From contig NZ_CP048405.1 in NCBI RefSeq assembly GCF_014084125.1, positions 6,510,001 to 6,574,000 on the forward strand: a stretch of 64,000 nucleotides of DNA, given 5' to 3'. The notes under the pieces were generated by a model that was given only the letters and a program-made list of their open reading frames with translations, did not search any database and was not told where the DNA came from. The position numbers and the translations under genes were made by a program. Origin of the DNA: Streptacidiphilus sp. PB12-B1b (GTDB lineage Bacteria > Actinomycetota > Actinomycetes > Streptomycetales > Streptomycetaceae). Position 1 is the stretch's first letter; each line of letters opens with the position of its first letter. Positions 50,499 through 58,294 of this stretch are shown here, in pieces.

Positions 50499-52219
50499 CG
50501 GACCACCCACCGGTCTTCGAGCAGCAGCGCGTCCAGGCCGGACTCGGTCAGGCAGTTCAGGGCCATCTGCGGGGTGCCGCACATCGGCTTGCCCTTGATG
50601 TTGAGCGAGGTGTTGATCAGCACCGGCACGCCGGTGATCTCGGCGAACGCTTCCAGCAGCGCGTGGATGAAGGGGTTCTGGTCCGCGGTGACGGTCTGGA
50701 GGCGGGCGGTGCCGTTGGCGTGGACGACGGCGGGCACCAGGGTGCGGGCGGCCTGCGTGGCTCGGGCGGCCATCGACATGAACGGCGCCTGCTGGCCCAG
50801 CGCGAAGAACTCCTCGGCGCGCTCGGCGGTGACCATCGGCGCGAACGGGCGGAACGGCTCGCGGAACTTGACCACCTTGTTCAGCCGCTCCACCACGTTC
50901 GGCAGCAGCGGCGAGGCCAGGATGGAGCGGTTGCCCAGCGCCCGCGGCCCGGCCTCGACCCGGCCCCGGAAGACCCCGATCACCATCCCGGCGGCCAGTC
51001 GCTCTGCCAGGAACCGGGCGAGGTCGCCCTCCTCCAGGGCCTTGCCGTCCAGCAGCGGGTGGGCGGCCAGGGCCTGGTCGATGTCCTGCTCGCCGTAGGA
51101 GGGGCCGAGGTAGCAGGCACCGTGAATCCCGGTCAGCGGGTGCGCGGTGTCCACACGGGTGTGGACGGCTGCCGCAGCGCCGAGGGCGGTGCCGGCGTCG
51201 CCCGGGGCGGGCGGCACGAACACCTCCTCGAACAGGCCGGAGTCGATGATCCGGCCCACGGCTACGCAGTTGGTGGCCACCCCGCCGCCCAGGCACAGCC
51301 TGCGCGACCCGGTCAGCTCCTTCGCCCGGTGGGCCAGGTGGAGCATCACCTGCTCGGTGCGCTCCTGGAGGGCAGCGGCCAGGTCCTGGTGGACCTGCTC
51401 GATCGGCTCCCGGTCGCGGCGAGGGGTGCAGGTGGCCTGCCGGAACGCCGGCGAGGTCCGCGACCAGCCGGAGGTGAGCACGCGCACCGGGAACAGCGCC
51501 GGGTCCACGGCGAAGCCGGTGTCGGTCAGCGGCACCGCCTGCGCGAACAGGGAGCGGAAGCGGGCGGGGTCGCCGAGCGCCGCCAGGGCCATCACGGTGC
51601 CCTCCTCGTCGCCGCGCCGCCAGCCCAGGTGCTCGGTGACCGCGCCGTAGACGTAGCCCAGCGAGGCGGGGTCGTCGACCGCCTGCACCTGGCGCAACCT
51701 GGGCTGTTTGGCGTTGCGGGCGTGGGCGATGGTGGTGGTCTGTCGCTCGCCCAGGCTGTCCACCACCAGCACCGCCGACTCCGACCAGCCGGAGGCGGTG
51801 AACGCCGCCAACTGGTGTGCCCGGTGGTGCTTGACCGCCACCACCCGCGCGGCCGGGAACCGCTGCCCGATCTCCCTCAGCCGGTAGCGGGTGCGGGCGG
51901 CGACTTTGGCGAACCCGGCGGCCCGCGCCACCGCCCGGTCCCGGCGCACCGGGTCGGCGGCCATGGCCAAGGTCCGGGGCAGTTCGGCCAGGTAGTCGCC
52001 GGGGCGGAAGTTGTAGCCGACCGCCGTCACCTCGCCCGCCGTCAGGCCGGCCTCGGCCAGCAGCCACTCGACGGCGCGCTGCGGGAACTCCTTGGTGTGC
52101 TTGCGCTCGACCAGCCGCTCCTCCTCCACGAACCCGACCAGGTGCCCGTCGACCAGCAGCGCGGCGGAGGAGTCGTGGGTGAAGGAGCACAGGCCCAGGA
52201 CCACGTTCGGGGGCTTCAC
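50495..52219 (-). CDS. O-carbamoyltransferase, NodU/CmcH/TobZ family
   Basis: 574 residues from GTG 52219, full length for the family. GLCSFTHDSSAALLVDGHLV at the N-terminus (Kae1-like fold), metal-binding VKHHRAHQLAAF at about 128, LCLGGGVATNCVA, and the C-terminal YrdC-like domain with RVEAGPRALGNRSILASPL and VPVLINTSLNIKG. It transfers a carbamoyl group from carbamoyl phosphate to an alcohol via carbamoyl-AMP. The gene overlaps the TS-fold gene upstream (GTGA), so a hydroxymethyl base or sugar made in the same pathway is the natural acceptor. Confidence 0.9.
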   Translation of the reverse strand: MKPPNVVLGLCSFTHDSSAALLVDGHLVGFVEEERLVERKHTKEFPQRAVEWLLAEAGLTAGEVTAVGYNFRPGDYLAELPRTLAMAADPVRRDRAVARAAGFAKVAARTRYRLREIGQRFPAARVVAVKHHRAHQLAAFTASGWSESAVLVVDSLGERQTTTIAHARNAKQPRLRQVQAVDDPASLGYVYGAVTEHLGWRRGDEEGTVMALAALGDPARFRSLFAQAVPLTDTGFAVDPALFPVRVLTSGWSRTSPAFRQATCTPRRDREPIEQVHQDLAAALQERTEQVMLHLAHRAKELTGSRRLCLGGGVATNCVAVGRIIDSGLFEEVFVPPAPGDAGTALGAAAAVHTRVDTAHPLTGIHGACYLGPSYGEQDIDQALAAHPLLDGKALEEGDLARFLAERLAAGMVIGVFRGRVEAGPRALGNRSILASPLLPNVVERLNKVVKFREPFRPFAPMVTAERAEEFFALGQQAPFMSMAARATQAARTLVPAVVHANGTARLQTVTADQNPFIHALLEAFAEITGVPVLINTSLNIKGKPMCGTPQMALNCLTESGLDALLLEDRWVVR

Positions 52220-53184
52220 CGCGTCACCGCCCCGGCGGTCGCCGACTGGGTGCCGCGGTGTCGGCGGTGCTCCAGCTCCTCGAACCACGCCTCCAGCCCC
52301 TGCCGCATCGGCCCGGTGGCCAGCGCGGCGAAGGTGCGGGCCTTGTCGTACCGGCCCTCCTTCCAGCAGCGGTAGCCGGCCATCACGGCGGTGAAGGAGT
52401 CCCAGGCCGGGTGGACGGTGGGCTCGAAGCCGCGGACTCGGTCCAGCATCGCGTCGAAGCCGGACCACGGGGTGGCCAGCGAGTCCATCTCCGGGCTGGC
52501 CACCTTGCCCAGCGCGGCATCGGCCAGGTCCAGATCGGTCTCGTACAGGTGCAGCGAGTCCACGTGGTGCCGGTACTCGCCCAGCTCCACGCCGAGCCAG
52601 CCTGCCACCAGCTCGTGCAGCACGGTGAAGGTAAACAAGTCGTACGGCAGCCCGGTCCAGACGTCCTGGCTGCGCATGGTGGTGGCCATGTGCAGCCGCC
52701 CCTGGCGCAACTGGAAGCGCCAGCCCAGGGTGCAGGGGATGTCCTTGTGTCCGGGCGCGTCGGCCTGCGGGTCGTAGAGCTGGATCACGGCCTGGCGCGA
52801 GTCGGGGTCTCGGCGCAGCAGCTCCACCACGTGTTCGAGCTGGTCGACCTCACCGCGCCAGGAGCGCAGCCGCGGACCGTAGGCGCCGCGCAGCACCCCC
52901 TCGTCGGCGTACTGGCGCAGACGGGAGTTGTAGTCGTAGATCCACGGGTCGTTCGACCCGGACAGAATCCACACGCACTCGGCGGCGGCGAACGCGGTGT
53001 TCAGGACCCGGCCGCCTGCGGCGGCGGGCAGCAGCAGGCGTGCGCGCGGCCGGGTCAGCCGCAGCGTCACGCCCAGGGCCTCGCGGGTGGGCAGGCCGCG
53101 CGGGCTGGCCTTGTCGCCGTCTTGGGAGAGGGTGATCGCCTGCTCGAACAGGTCGGCGACGCTCTCCGCGGTCATCGTGGTCAT
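52216..53184 (-). CDS. Thymidylate-synthase-fold (d)CMP hydroxymethylase-like enzyme
   Basis: 322 residues from ATG 53184. TS catalytic Cys in KDIPCTLGWRFQ (Cys151), phosphate Arg region TTMRSQDVWTGLPYDLFTFT and the C-terminal half VDSLHLYETDLD. In thymidylate synthases the position after GLP-Y/F is Asn; here it is Asp (Asp182), the change that switches T4 gp42 and the mildiomycin enzyme MilA to cytosine nucleotides. So the likely product is 5-hydroxymethyl-CMP or -dCMP, made with methylene-tetrahydrofolate. The substrate level (ribo or deoxy) cannot be told. It is not the housekeeping ThyA. Confidence 0.82.
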   Translation of the reverse strand: MTTMTAESVADLFEQAITLSQDGDKASPRGLPTREALGVTLRLTRPRARLLLPAAAGGRVLNTAFAAAECVWILSGSNDPWIYDYNSRLRQYADEGVLRGAYGPRLRSWRGEVDQLEHVVELLRRDPDSRQAVIQLYDPQADAPGHKDIPCTLGWRFQLRQGRLHMATTMRSQDVWTGLPYDLFTFTVLHELVAGWLGVELGEYRHHVDSLHLYETDLDLADAALGKVASPEMDSLATPWSGFDAMLDRVRGFEPTVHPAWDSFTAVMAGYRCWKEGRYDKARTFAALATGPMRQGLEAWFEELEHRRHRGTQSATAGAVTR

Positions 53185-54995
53185 CAGGGACGGACTCCTT
53201 CCGCAGCCCGCGCGTGCGGGCTGCACTCGCCCGGGGCGGTGGTCGCCGCCCCGGGGGTTGCGCGGTCGATGATCAGTTCGGCGATGTCGGCGGCGCTGGT
53301 GCCGCTCCAGCGGCACACCGCCTCGCGCGCTTCCCGGCCAGGACCACCCGCACCGCCTTCGACGGCGTTCAGCGCGGCCGTGACCTGCTGCGCGGTGGAG
53401 CAGGCCGTGGCAGCGCCCTGTTCGGCCAGGGCGAGGGTTTCCGCCCCGGGCAACGCGAGTTCCAGCACCGGGAGGTTCAGCAGCACCGCTTCCAGGCCGC
53501 AGGTGGAGGCGAGCGTGGCCACCGCGTCCGCGCCGGCCAGGCAGCCGCGCGCCCCGATCTCCGCGTCCGCGACCGCCAGCGGCACCCCTCCGGCCGCGGC
53601 GGCAAGCTCCACCAGGTCCGCGTCCTGCGCCGGATGCGGGGCCACCACCAGCCCCCAGCCGCCGCCCGCGGCCCGCACACCGGACGCCAGCACCTGGATC
53701 TGCTCCCGGAGCTGGCCCGGGGAGACCGGTTGCGCGGCGAACATCAGCACCCTCCGCACCCCGAACCAGCCCGCCCTCAGCAGCAGCTCCAGGAGGTAGG
53801 CCCGCTGCCCCTCGCGGTCGGCTCCGGACAAGGAGTCGAACCGCGGCTGGCCCAGGACGTTCACCTCGGCGTCCGGGCGCTCCACCCACTGCCTGGCGAG
53901 GACGGCGTCGCGCTCGCCCATCACCACCTGGTAGCGGGCCAGCAGCGCCGGCCGCGAGACGCTGCCGGGCAGCCACGCGCCATGCTGGACATTGAACGCC
54001 GCCACCCCGGCACGCTCGGCGGCCCGGACAGCCAGCACACCCAACGGGTTGATGTCGCTGGCGACGACCACCGCCGATGGCTTAGCGGCGGCGAGCTGCT
54101 GCTCCAGCCAGCCCTCGACCTCACCGCTCGCGCGCCAGGACGGCTGCGTGCACCCGGCGCTCAGCCCGACCACCAGCGACGCCAGGAACTCCAGGCGCTC
54201 CAGCGACACCTGCACGCCGGCCACCGTCGCAACCCGGCCCCAGGCCGTCGGCGCCTCGGGGCAGGCATCAGGCCCGCCGTGCAGTCGAAGCCTCCAACCC
54301 GGCACCGCCGCTACTCGCCCAGCGGCCTCGGCCCGGACCTGCTGGGCCGGGTCGCTCGCCAGGTCCAGCAGCACCGTGCTGTGGCCGCGGCGGCGCACCT
54401 CGGCGAGCACCGGCTCCAGCGTCGCCGCGTGACGCGACGACCACGAGACACCCACCACCTCCGCCGGCCCCGCTGCCCGCTCCTGCGCCGGGCTGCTCGC
54501 CGGGACGATGGCGTCGGATCTCGACAGGCCGACGTCGTAGGCGTGGTTCCGGTGGAGCGAACCCCCCAGCAGGTAGGCCACGGCGGACCAGGTGACGGTG
54601 TAGTACCGGTACTCGCGCGCGCTGCCGCGCCGGGTCGTCACCAGCGCCTCCCCGGCGACCGGCCGTATGGCCCCCGGGACCGCCGCGAACGCCGGGTGCG
54701 TCCCCAACTGCAACAGCTTGCGGACCACTTGGGCGATCAGTCGCCGCACCGGCACATGGTGCACGTCCAGCCAGCCCACCCCGCCCGGAGTGCGCCACTG
54801 CGCGCCCGTCGCCTCCATGCGGCCCATCAGGTCGGCGGTCACCTGCCGCACCAGCGCCCGGTCCACCCCGCGCTGCTCCAGCGCCGCCGTGCTCACTGCC
54901 CCCCTGCGCCGGCTGACCCCCGGGCGGGCCAGCACCCAACGCCCCGCCGAATGACCGGCTTCGCCGAGCCAGAACAGCTCGCTCGCCGCGCTCAC
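53184..54995 (-). CDS. GT-B-fold glycosyl/polyol-phosphate transferase-like protein
   Basis: 603 residues from GTG 54995. The second half is like KpsS/LipB and CDP-glycerol-type transferases: VAAFNVQHGAWLPG, VNVLGQPRFDSL, LVVAPHPAQDADLV and LASTCGLEAVLLNLPVLEL (donor-binding helix). The N-terminal 170 residues have no clear match. Kdo transferases of this class use CMP-activated sugars, which fits the KdsB-like gene in the same operon. Substrate remains inference. Confidence 0.65.
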   Translation of the reverse strand: MSAASELFWLGEAGHSAGRWVLARPGVSRRRGAVSTAALEQRGVDRALVRQVTADLMGRMEATGAQWRTPGGVGWLDVHHVPVRRLIAQVVRKLLQLGTHPAFAAVPGAIRPVAGEALVTTRRGSAREYRYYTVTWSAVAYLLGGSLHRNHAYDVGLSRSDAIVPASSPAQERAAGPAEVVGVSWSSRHAATLEPVLAEVRRRGHSTVLLDLASDPAQQVRAEAAGRVAAVPGWRLRLHGGPDACPEAPTAWGRVATVAGVQVSLERLEFLASLVVGLSAGCTQPSWRASGEVEGWLEQQLAAAKPSAVVVASDINPLGVLAVRAAERAGVAAFNVQHGAWLPGSVSRPALLARYQVVMGERDAVLARQWVERPDAEVNVLGQPRFDSLSGADREGQRAYLLELLLRAGWFGVRRVLMFAAQPVSPGQLREQIQVLASGVRAAGGGWGLVVAPHPAQDADLVELAAAAGGVPLAVADAEIGARGCLAGADAVATLASTCGLEAVLLNLPVLELALPGAETLALAEQGAATACSTAQQVTAALNAVEGGAGGPGREAREAVCRWSGTSAADIAELIIDRATPGAATTAPGECSPHARAAEGVRP

Positions 54996-55717
54996 CTCGG
55001 CCTCCCCGCGGCCGTCGGGCACGGGGCCGCCTGCTCCAGCAGGTGCAGCAGGTCGGCCGGAGTGCGCGCGGTCAGCGGCGGGACCGCCCCCGGATCGCCG
55101 TAGCCCCAGGCCGCCAGGACGAAGTGCATCCCCGCCCGCTCGGCTGCCTCCTGGTCCACCGCCATGTCCCCGACGTACACCGCCTGGGCGGGGTCGACCC
55201 CCAGCTCCAGCACCGCACGCAGAAGTGGATCAGGGGCCGGCTTGCCGCGCCCGTCCCCCAGCGCCCGCACCACGGCGAACGGCGTGCCGAGCCGCCCCAG
55301 CAGCGGCACGGCCCGGTGGAGCGGCTTGGACGTCACCACCCCCAGCACCCACCCCGCCGAGGCGAAAGCCCGCAGCACCTCCTCCACGCCGTCGAAGACG
55401 GTGGCCAGCTCCGCGTTCTCCAGGGCGGCCTCGTCGTAGGTGGCGTGGATCTCCGGTGCCGGCCCGACCTCCAGCAGGTCGAGGATCTCCTCGAACGGGC
55501 GTCCCAGGTGCTGGCGGTAGTGCGCGAAGGGCACTGCGACGCCGTGCCGTTGCTGTACTGCCGACCAGGCTCTTTGCATGACCGGCAGGGTGTCCACCAG
55601 GGTGCCGTCCAGGTCCAGGAGCAGCACCTTGGCACCGGGGATCGGGCAGCTCACTGGTCGGCCGTCGCCGTGCCGAGCCGTCGGTATGGTGACGCGGATG
55701 TTCGTGGCGTCGATCAT
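54992..55717 (-). CDS. HAD-superfamily phosphatase
   Basis: 241 residues from ATG 55717. LLLDLDGTLVDTL (nucleophile Asp and acid Asp), VVTSKPL (motif II), GRGKPAPDPL (motif III Lys) and VYVGDMAVDQEAA (motif IV), a phosphoglycolate-phosphatase-like HAD with a small cap. In a KdsB-containing pathway a KdsC-like dephosphorylation of a sugar-acid phosphate is one option. The start overlaps the upstream hypothetical gene. Confidence 0.85.
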   Translation of the reverse strand: MIDATNIRVTIPTARHGDGRPVSCPIPGAKVLLLDLDGTLVDTLPVMQRAWSAVQQRHGVAVPFAHYRQHLGRPFEEILDLLEVGPAPEIHATYDEAALENAELATVFDGVEEVLRAFASAGWVLGVVTSKPLHRAVPLLGRLGTPFAVVRALGDGRGKPAPDPLLRAVLELGVDPAQAVYVGDMAVDQEAAERAGMHFVLAAWGYGDPGAVPPLTARTPADLLHLLEQAAPCPTAAGRPR

Positions 55718-56373
55718 GAGAGGGCTCCTTCTGCGGCACCCGGGTGGCGAAGCCCTACGCGAGGGCGGGCGGACTCCTGCTCCAGGTCGACGTCGGTGAC
55801 GCCGAGCAGGCAACGGACCAGTTGGCTGGCCAGCACCCATGGCACTCGCGGGTGCGTGTACGGGACGGGATCGCCCGGCGGCAGCGCCATCGGCTCAGCG
55901 AAGCGGTCGAGGATGTAGGAGGTCCCCAGTACTCCGAACAGCAGCGGGTGCTGTACCCGCATCGCCTGGAAGCCGTCGGCCAGGTAGCGGCACTGCTCTG
56001 CGGAGAGCAGCGCGTGGGCCAGGCACAGGGGCGGCTGCGCGGTCAGAACCCCTTCGCTGACCGTGTTCTCGAAGGACCCGCGCAGGAAGAGCCAGCCCTG
56101 GTGGTTGTGGTCGGCCGGCCTTGTGCACACCTGGCACAGCAGTCGCTCCATGCAGATCCGCTGGCGCTGGGGGTGTACGTCCTTCCAGCGCGGGCGGCCT
56201 ACCGGCAGTTGAGGGACGCGGCCCCAGAGCACGCCTCGCTCGTCGCGGTCCTCCGGGCGCTCGTCCTGGTAGCCGATGCCGCGCCCCGCCGAAAGCGCCA
56301 CGAGGCGTGCACAGCTGGGGTCCTCGCCCGCACGGGCGGTGATGAACGGCACCGCAGTCGGCTTGCTGCTCAT
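55714..56373 (-). CDS. Hypothetical protein with Cys pair
   Basis: 219 residues from ATG 56373. MERLLCQVCTRPADHNHQGW and PPLCLAHALLSAEQCRY hold Cys/His that may bind a metal. This type of protein is frequent in streptomycetes beside DUF5999 genes, as here, and its ATG overlaps the DUF5999 stop. It overlaps the phosphatase gene too, so it may still be part of the operon. Function unknown. Confidence 0.65.
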   Translation of the reverse strand: MSSKPTAVPFITARAGEDPSCARLVALSAGRGIGYQDERPEDRDERGVLWGRVPQLPVGRPRWKDVHPQRQRICMERLLCQVCTRPADHNHQGWLFLRGSFENTVSEGVLTAQPPLCLAHALLSAEQCRYLADGFQAMRVQHPLLFGVLGTSYILDRFAEPMALPPGDPVPYTHPRVPWVLASQLVRCLLGVTDVDLEQESARPRVGLRHPGAAEGALS

Positions 56374-56558
56374 CCCGCAGCCCCGCGGCCGACCGGGTCC
56401 AGGCAGCGTCCGTCGGGCAGTACCGCGCCGGTGTCCTCGAAGACCAGGACCCCGTTGCACAGCAGCGCCCACCCCTGCTCGGGGTAGCTGGCGACCGCGA
56501 TGGCGGCCTGCTGGTCGGGGCTTCCGGCCGACGGGCAATCAGTCTTGTGCTGGCACAT
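56370..56558 (-). CDS. DUF5999 protein
   Basis: 62 residues. MCQHKTDCPSAGSPDQQAAI, VASYPEQGWALLCNGVLVFE and DTGAVLPDGR match DUF5999, a small actinobacterial family of unknown function found with transcription regulators. An extra ATG one codon upstream (56561) is possible. Confidence 0.78.
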   Translation of the reverse strand: MCQHKTDCPSAGSPDQQAAIAVASYPEQGWALLCNGVLVFEDTGAVLPDGRCLDPVGRGAAG

Positions 56559-56720
56559 CATCAGACTCCGAGGACGTGAGGAGGCGGGCGGAAGCTGGCC
56601 CGGACAGGGGGTGCTCGGCCGGCCCCGGATCGGGCTGGGGGAGCCCAGGACAGAAGTTCGGGGCCGACCGAGGTGCAGCTCCCCGCGGCCGGGAGCAGAT
56701 CTCACCGGCCGCGGGGAAGT

Positions 56721-57200
56721 TCAAGCGGCAAGCCAGCGCCGCGCGGTGCGCTCCAGCGGGGCGGGCAGCGCTCTGCGCAGCGCCCGCCCGCGGCTGGTGC
56801 GGGCCAGTCGCACCGCGGCTTCGGAGACGCGTGACGGTCCGCGCAGCTCGACGGCCGCCCAGAGCACGCGGCCGGGACCGTTCGGCCTCGACTCCATCCC
56901 CCACCGGCACGTGTTGCTGTCGAGGGACGCCAGCAGCTGGGAAAGCAGCTCGTTACCGGCGCGGTCCACCATCTCCACGGTGACGGCGTTGCCCGCATTC
57001 AAGGAGACGGTGACCTCGATCTGAACGAAGCGCGCGCCCACCACGACCGCGCGACGAAGGAGCGCGATCACCACGGCGAGGCGTTCCATCTGCTCCACGG
57101 TCAGCGCGGCTCCCCATTGCAGCAGTTGGCGGTCGACCGCATCGGAGATCTGCCTGCTCGTCCGGTCGGCGGGGAAGAACCACGTCTGGATCTGCATCAT
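56721..57200 (-). CDS. Hypothetical protein
   Basis: 159 residues from ATG 57200. SDAVDRQLLQWGAALTVEQM, ERLAVVIALLRRAVVVGARF, VQIEVTVSLNAGNAVTVEMV suggest a small alpha/beta domain, weakly like the histidine-kinase-type ATPase fold of the next gene. It may be its degraded relative or partner. Family not recognised. Confidence 0.5.
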   Translation of the reverse strand: MMQIQTWFFPADRTSRQISDAVDRQLLQWGAALTVEQMERLAVVIALLRRAVVVGARFVQIEVTVSLNAGNAVTVEMVDRAGNELLSQLLASLDSNTCRWGMESRPNGPGRVLWAAVELRGPSRVSEAAVRLARTSRGRALRRALPAPLERTARRWLAA

Positions 57201-57282
57201 CACCGTTCTCCTCCAGCGGAGTTGCACGTAGGTAAGCCGCCGGCCTCGGGGAACCTGGTCGCCGTGCGCGCCGCGAGTTCGG

Positions 57283-57834
57283 TCACAGGTCCCTCACCGC
57301 CCCGAGCACCCGGGCCACGATCCGGACGTCCGTGCCGCTCCTCGGCGGCTCGGCGGCCACAGCGATGTCCGCCCAAACCGCCTTACCGGCAACGGGCAGT
57401 GGGAAGGCGCCCCAGTCCCTGGTCAAGCCGCTCACCACGAGCAACCCCCGGCTGTCCTCCGCGCCGGGTGCGGGCGTCCGGCGGATCGGCATCTGCGCAC
57501 TCGCGTCGAACACCAGCACCCGCACCACGGCGTCGTCTGTGGAATCGGCAAGCAGGTCGAGCGCGATGTCGAACACTGGGATGCGGTCCGCCTCGCCCTT
57601 GGCATGCCGGAGGACGTTCGTCACCAATTCCATGACCACCAGGCGCACATCCGGCCGGACACTGCGCGGCACCCCCCAGTGCTGGAGGGCCTGATCCGCC
57701 AGCGCCCGGGTGAGGCGCGGGGCCGTCTCGTTGGCCACCAGCCTCAGATGCTGGTGGTCGCGGATAGGCAGTGACGGTGGCCGACTCGCCGCAATGGTCA
57801 TGTTCTCGACAAGTAGTGCTGTGGATGTCCCCAC
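57283..57834 (-). CDS. RsbW-like anti-sigma/ATP-binding protein
   Basis: 183 residues. LVVMELVTNVLRHAKGEADR is the N-box of GHKL ATPases of the RsbW/SpoIIAB type and ADQALQHWGVP the helix before it; DSRGLLVVSGLTRDWGAFPL gives a G-box-like region. Very many such proteins occur in streptomycetes next to DUF397/DUF5999 and XRE genes. It probably regulates the operon or an adjacent XRE protein; the target sigma factor is unknown. Confidence 0.8.
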   Translation of the reverse strand: MGTSTALLVENMTIAASRPPSLPIRDHQHLRLVANETAPRLTRALADQALQHWGVPRSVRPDVRLVVMELVTNVLRHAKGEADRIPVFDIALDLLADSTDDAVVRVLVFDASAQMPIRRTPAPGAEDSRGLLVVSGLTRDWGAFPLPVAGKAVWADIAVAAEPPRSGTDVRIVARVLGAVRDL

Positions 57835-58294
57835 TTCGCTCCTCCTCTCCGGGGTTGCCGATGCTGGGGCCGGGAAGGCTCCGCCAGCGGCTCCGTCTCA
57901 TTAAGCGCCTGGCGAGGCCGAAAGTGGCGGTACCCAAGCGGACGGATCGAGCAGTCCGCTTCAGCAGCTAGGCGGCGCACGGCCAGACCCGCGCCACCAG
58001 CGGAAACCCGCATCGGGCTCGCGCTGGAAGCGGACAGGAGCCAGTGCGAAGCGGACAGCACCCGGAATGGCACGCTGGCGCCTCACCGTGTGCCGAGTGC
58101 CGCTGAGCAGCAGCCGCATCACCACCGAAGGGCCGCAGGCGAATCCCATGGGTCGGCCCCCTCGGTTGTGTCGGCTGCGGCCTTCGGCCGCGTTCCTGCA
58201 CGTTCTGGCTTGAACCGATCACACACCGGTACCGGCCGGGGAACAATGACTTAGGGCGATCCAGGACCGATCCCATGGCTGGAGGAGGGCGCCT
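57835..58294. other. Divergent regulatory interval
   Basis: Contains the promoters for the minus-strand operon and for the regulator at 58295. One possible 62-codon ORF lies at 57961-58149 (listed separately). No other structure stands out. Confidence 0.4.
57961..58149 (-). CDS. Doubtful small ORF
   Basis: 62 codons from ATG 58149, preceded by GAGGGGG. MGFACGPSVVMRLLLSGTRH and AVRFALAPVRFQREPDAGFR are plausible but third-position GC is lower than in neighbouring genes. Could be real or chance. Confidence 0.3.
   Translation of the reverse strand: MGFACGPSVVMRLLLSGTRHTVRRQRAIPGAVRFALAPVRFQREPDAGFRWWRGSGRAPPSC

Noticed and set aside
50663..52375. 570-codon plus-strand frame opposite the carbamoyltransferase
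   Set aside because: His/Gly-rich shadow without motifs; the opposite strand matches the full carbamoyltransferase family.
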